A stretch of DNA of 64,000 nucleotides, taken from contig NZ_JAVDQG010000001.1 in the NCBI RefSeq assembly GCF_031454155.1, positions 620,001 through 684,000 on the forward strand. The letters are read 5' to 3'. Positions 61,845-64,000 of this stretch are shown piece by piece. The translations under genes and the position numbers were made by a program. The notes beneath the pieces are model-generated. The model made no database searches. It saw nothing but the letters and a program-made list of their open reading frames with translations, and had not been told where the DNA came from. Numbering within the stretch: the first letter of the stretch is position 1; each line of letters opens with the position of its first letter. The DNA comes from Desmospora profundinema. Its GTDB lineage: Bacteria; Bacillota; Bacilli; Thermoactinomycetales; DSM-45169.

Positions 61845-64000
61845 TTAAAAAATGTCACCATCCGTCCTTTGAAGAAGCAGGCCCAATAAGTTCAATGTCA
61901 ATTGTTTTCCTCCTAATCCACCGTCTCCGGCCGGTCCGACGCAGGATGGACATCCCTCTGCACAGGAGCAGGAGCGGATGTGTCGTTCGACGATCTGCAA
62001 AAGCGAATGGTGCAGTTCAAACAGCTTTTCACTTAACCCCACTCCTCCCGGATACTTGTCGAACATAAAAATGGTGGGCTTTTTTGAGTGAATGGCTTTC
62101 ACCTGAACCGTCACACCCAAATCCTTGGGATCGCACATCAGATAGAGCGGAGCCAGCTGAAACATTCCGTGACTGAGACCCAACAGCCCCGTCTGCAATT
62201 CCTCTTGTTTGAATGCTCCTAAGTCCGGATGATCCAAGGTGAGCCAGTAAGCCGTGGTGTGCATCTCCTCTTCCGGTAGATGGATCGGACCGGAACCGAT
62301 GTTCTCATGGGTGCCAAACTTGATCTTCTTAAAGATGGTGGCCAAAGCGTTAACGGTCACTTCACCCATACTTCTGTAATGTCCAATCACTGTTTGATCC
62401 TCCCGCTCGATTTCCAGCACCTTCAGTTGGACAGCCAGATTGGCGTCCGTATAGTAATCGACATCCACCTGCCGGACATACGCCTTTTTTTCCTCGTAAT
62501 CCAGTTTCTCCACTTGATACTGGACCCCTTCATGGAGATAGATTGCCTCTTCGTGAATCAACGTGGGCGCGCTGAAGCGATCCACTTCTCCCAACACCTG
62601 ATGGTTACCCGTCTGGCTGATATCGATGATGACGAAGTTTTCCTGGGCAGCCGATCGGAGGCTGACTTCTTTGGCGGGAAATGATTGATCCATCCAATAC
62701 CACCGATCCGCCGCCCGGTGCAGAATCCCCTCTTCTGCCAAGAAATCCAGCAATTCGCCGGTGGTGGCAACACCAAAGGTTTCACCCTCTTCAAAAGGGA
62801 GCTCATAAGCGGCACACTTGATATGGTTGACCAGGATCACCAGATTGTTGGGTTGAACGAGGGCGTGTTCCGGCGATTGCCGCAAAAAATACTCGGGATG
62901 TTCAATTACATACTGGTCCAGGGGGTTGCTGGAGGCGACCAGAAAGGTAATAGAGGCTCCCTCCCGCCTCCCGGCACGACCGGCCTGCTGCCAGGTGCTG
63001 GCAATGGTTCCGGGATAGCCGCAGATCACACAGGCCTGAAGCTGACCGATATCGATCCCCAGCTCCAATGCGTTTGTACTGACCACTCCGCGGACCTCTC
63101 CGCTTCTGAGACCCTGCTCGATCTCCCGGCGCAACCGGGGTAAATATCCTCCCCGATACCCGCGCACTTTTCCGGAAAGCTGTTTCTGTAGGTAGGAAAG
63201 AAGCACTTCCACTCGTACACGGCTGCGGGCAAAAACAATGGTCTGCACATCGTTTTTGATCAACTCGGCAGCCAGCACACGGGATTCCAACACACTGGAA
63301 CGCCGAATGCCCAGCGCATGATTAACCACAGGCGGATTAAAGAAAACAAAATGCTTTTCATCAGCGGGAGCTCCGTTGTTGTCCACCAGCTCCATGCTCT
63401 CCTCCGTTAATCTTTCGGCGAATTCCACCGGATTGGCGATGGTGGCGGATGACAATAAAAATTGCGGCGTCGAACCGTAATGACGGCAAATCCGCCGCAA
63501 TCGCCGCAGAACATTGGCAAAATGGCTGCCAAAAACGCCCCTGTATGCGTGTAGTTCGTCAATCACGATAAATCGCAGATTTTCAAACAGTTTCACCCAT
63601 TTGGTATGGTGAGGTAGAATCGCCTGATGCAGCATATCCGGATTGGTCACCACGATTTGCCCGGCTTGGCGGATGGCCTGACGAGCAGCAGGAGAGGTGT
63701 CTCCGTCGTAAGTAAAGCCTTTGATATCGCGATCCAGCTCCATAATCCAACGATTTAGCTCCGCCATTTGATCAGAAGCCAGCGCTTTCGTAGGAAAGAT
63801 ATACAAGGCACGGGTAGACGGATCTTCCAGTATCCGATGCAAGACAGGCAAGTTGTAGCACAGCGTCTTGCCCGAAGCCGTCGGGGTGACCGTTACCCAG
63901 TGGCGGCCAGCCAGTGCTTTTTTAACCGCACGGGTTTGATGGGTGTACAGTTGGCGGATTCCCCGCCGTTTTAATGTTCGCACCAAATCCGAGTGAAGAT
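61845..64000 (-). CDS. DEAD/DEAH-box helicase with C-terminal DUF1998 cysteine domain (YprA/MrfA-like), 5' end beyond window
   Basis: 717 aa visible; about 40 or more N-terminal residues lie beyond base 64000 (the frame remains open to the edge). Walker A PTASGKTLCYN, the DExH-type IDELHAYRG, SSATIANP, and helicase C with STNALELGIDIG and WQQAGRAGRREG. The C-terminal DUF1998 region has SCSCAEGCPSCVG, four Cys that bind zinc in MrfA, a mitomycin-repair helicase in Bacillus paired with the MrfB exonuclease, here yprB. DNA repair is therefore the likely role. Confidence 0.92.
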   Translation of the reverse strand, partial: LHSDLVRTLKRRGIRQLYTHQTRAVKKALAGRHWVTVTPTASGKTLCYNLPVLHRILEDPSTRALYIFPTKALASDQMAELNRWIMELDRDIKGFTYDGDTSPAARQAIRQAGQIVVTNPDMLHQAILPHHTKWVKLFENLRFIVIDELHAYRGVFGSHFANVLRRLRRICRHYGSTPQFLLSSATIANPVEFAERLTEESMELVDNNGAPADEKHFVFFNPPVVNHALGIRRSSVLESRVLAAELIKNDVQTIVFARSRVRVEVLLSYLQKQLSGKVRGYRGGYLPRLRREIEQGLRSGEVRGVVSTNALELGIDIGQLQACVICGYPGTIASTWQQAGRAGRREGASITFLVASSNPLDQYVIEHPEYFLRQSPEHALVQPNNLVILVNHIKCAAYELPFEEGETFGVATTGELLDFLAEEGILHRAADRWYWMDQSFPAKEVSLRSAAQENFVIIDISQTGNHQVLGEVDRFSAPTLIHEEAIYLHEGVQYQVEKLDYEEKKAYVRQVDVDYYTDANLAVQLKVLEIEREDQTVIGHYRSMGEVTVNALATIFKKIKFGTHENIGSGPIHLPEEEMHTTAYWLTLDHPDLGAFKQEELQTGLLGLSHGMFQLAPLYLMCDPKDLGVTVQVKAIHSKKPTIFMFDKYPGGVGLSEKLFELHHSLLQIVERHIRSCSCAEGCPSCVGPAGDGGLGGKQLTLNLLGLLLQRTDGDIF

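Overview
The window is a chromosomal segment of an endospore-forming Firmicute of the order Bacillales. Evidence is a full spoIIIAA-AH operon, spo0A, spoIVB, and a gene order matching the Bacillus mntR-yqhO-yqhP-yqhQ-aroQ-yqhT-efp and accB-accC-nusB-folD-xseAB-ispA-dxs-tlyA-argR-recN-spoIVB-spo0A regions, read here mostly on the minus strand. The GC-rich third positions, frequent TTG and GTG starts behind strong GGAGG sites, a SteA/SteB pair, a CD1247-type protein and an OLE RNA locus suggest a thermoactinomycete-like lineage. That family assignment is inference.

Layout. 1-5.3 kb is accessory: the end of a VOC protein, a QueA-like enzyme coupled to a frameshifted SDR, a NADAR plus KptA pair that handle ADP-ribose/2'-phosphate chemistry, and a sortase-anchored surface protein. 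A tandem array of hairpins with a shared linker (about 4.5-4.9 kb) lies upstream of that surface gene; I cannot assign it to a known family. 5.4-8.8 kb is a translationally coupled envelope operon (steA, steB, GT2, MraY-like transferase). 8.9-26.4 kb is the conserved DNA repair/isoprenoid/fatty-acid block. It includes an OLE noncoding RNA between ispA and its membrane partner oapA, with what looks like an IS605/TnpB relic at the OLE promoter. 26.6-31.9 kb is the spoIIIA operon, the mother-cell to forespore channel.

32-38 kb is an insertion relative to Bacillus that separates spoIIIAA from efp. It holds an MFS exporter, the sulfolactate genes comA-comB behind a sigma-K-like promoter, DUF441, and an AT-richer M3 oligopeptidase. 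38-43.2 kb is efp, yqhT, aroQ, yqhQ, yqhP, patatin and mntR. 43.3-64 kb is mixed: FMN reductase, PCYCGC lipoprotein, a solitary hutH with a leader hairpin, a calcineurin-type phosphoesterase, an SGNH hydrolase, recQ, B12-dependent ribonucleotide reductase, D-amino acid aminotransferase, a membrane pseudokinase, a DUF917/NCS1-permease pair and the yprB-yprA nuclease/helicase pair (yprA cut by the window edge).

Most transcription units end in clear hairpin-plus-T-run terminators. Coupled starts (ATGA/GTGA/TGATG overlaps) define the steA, nadK-argR, spoIIIAA-AB, comA-comB and aroQ-yqhT units. I saw no rRNA, tRNA, CRISPR array or intact insertion sequence.
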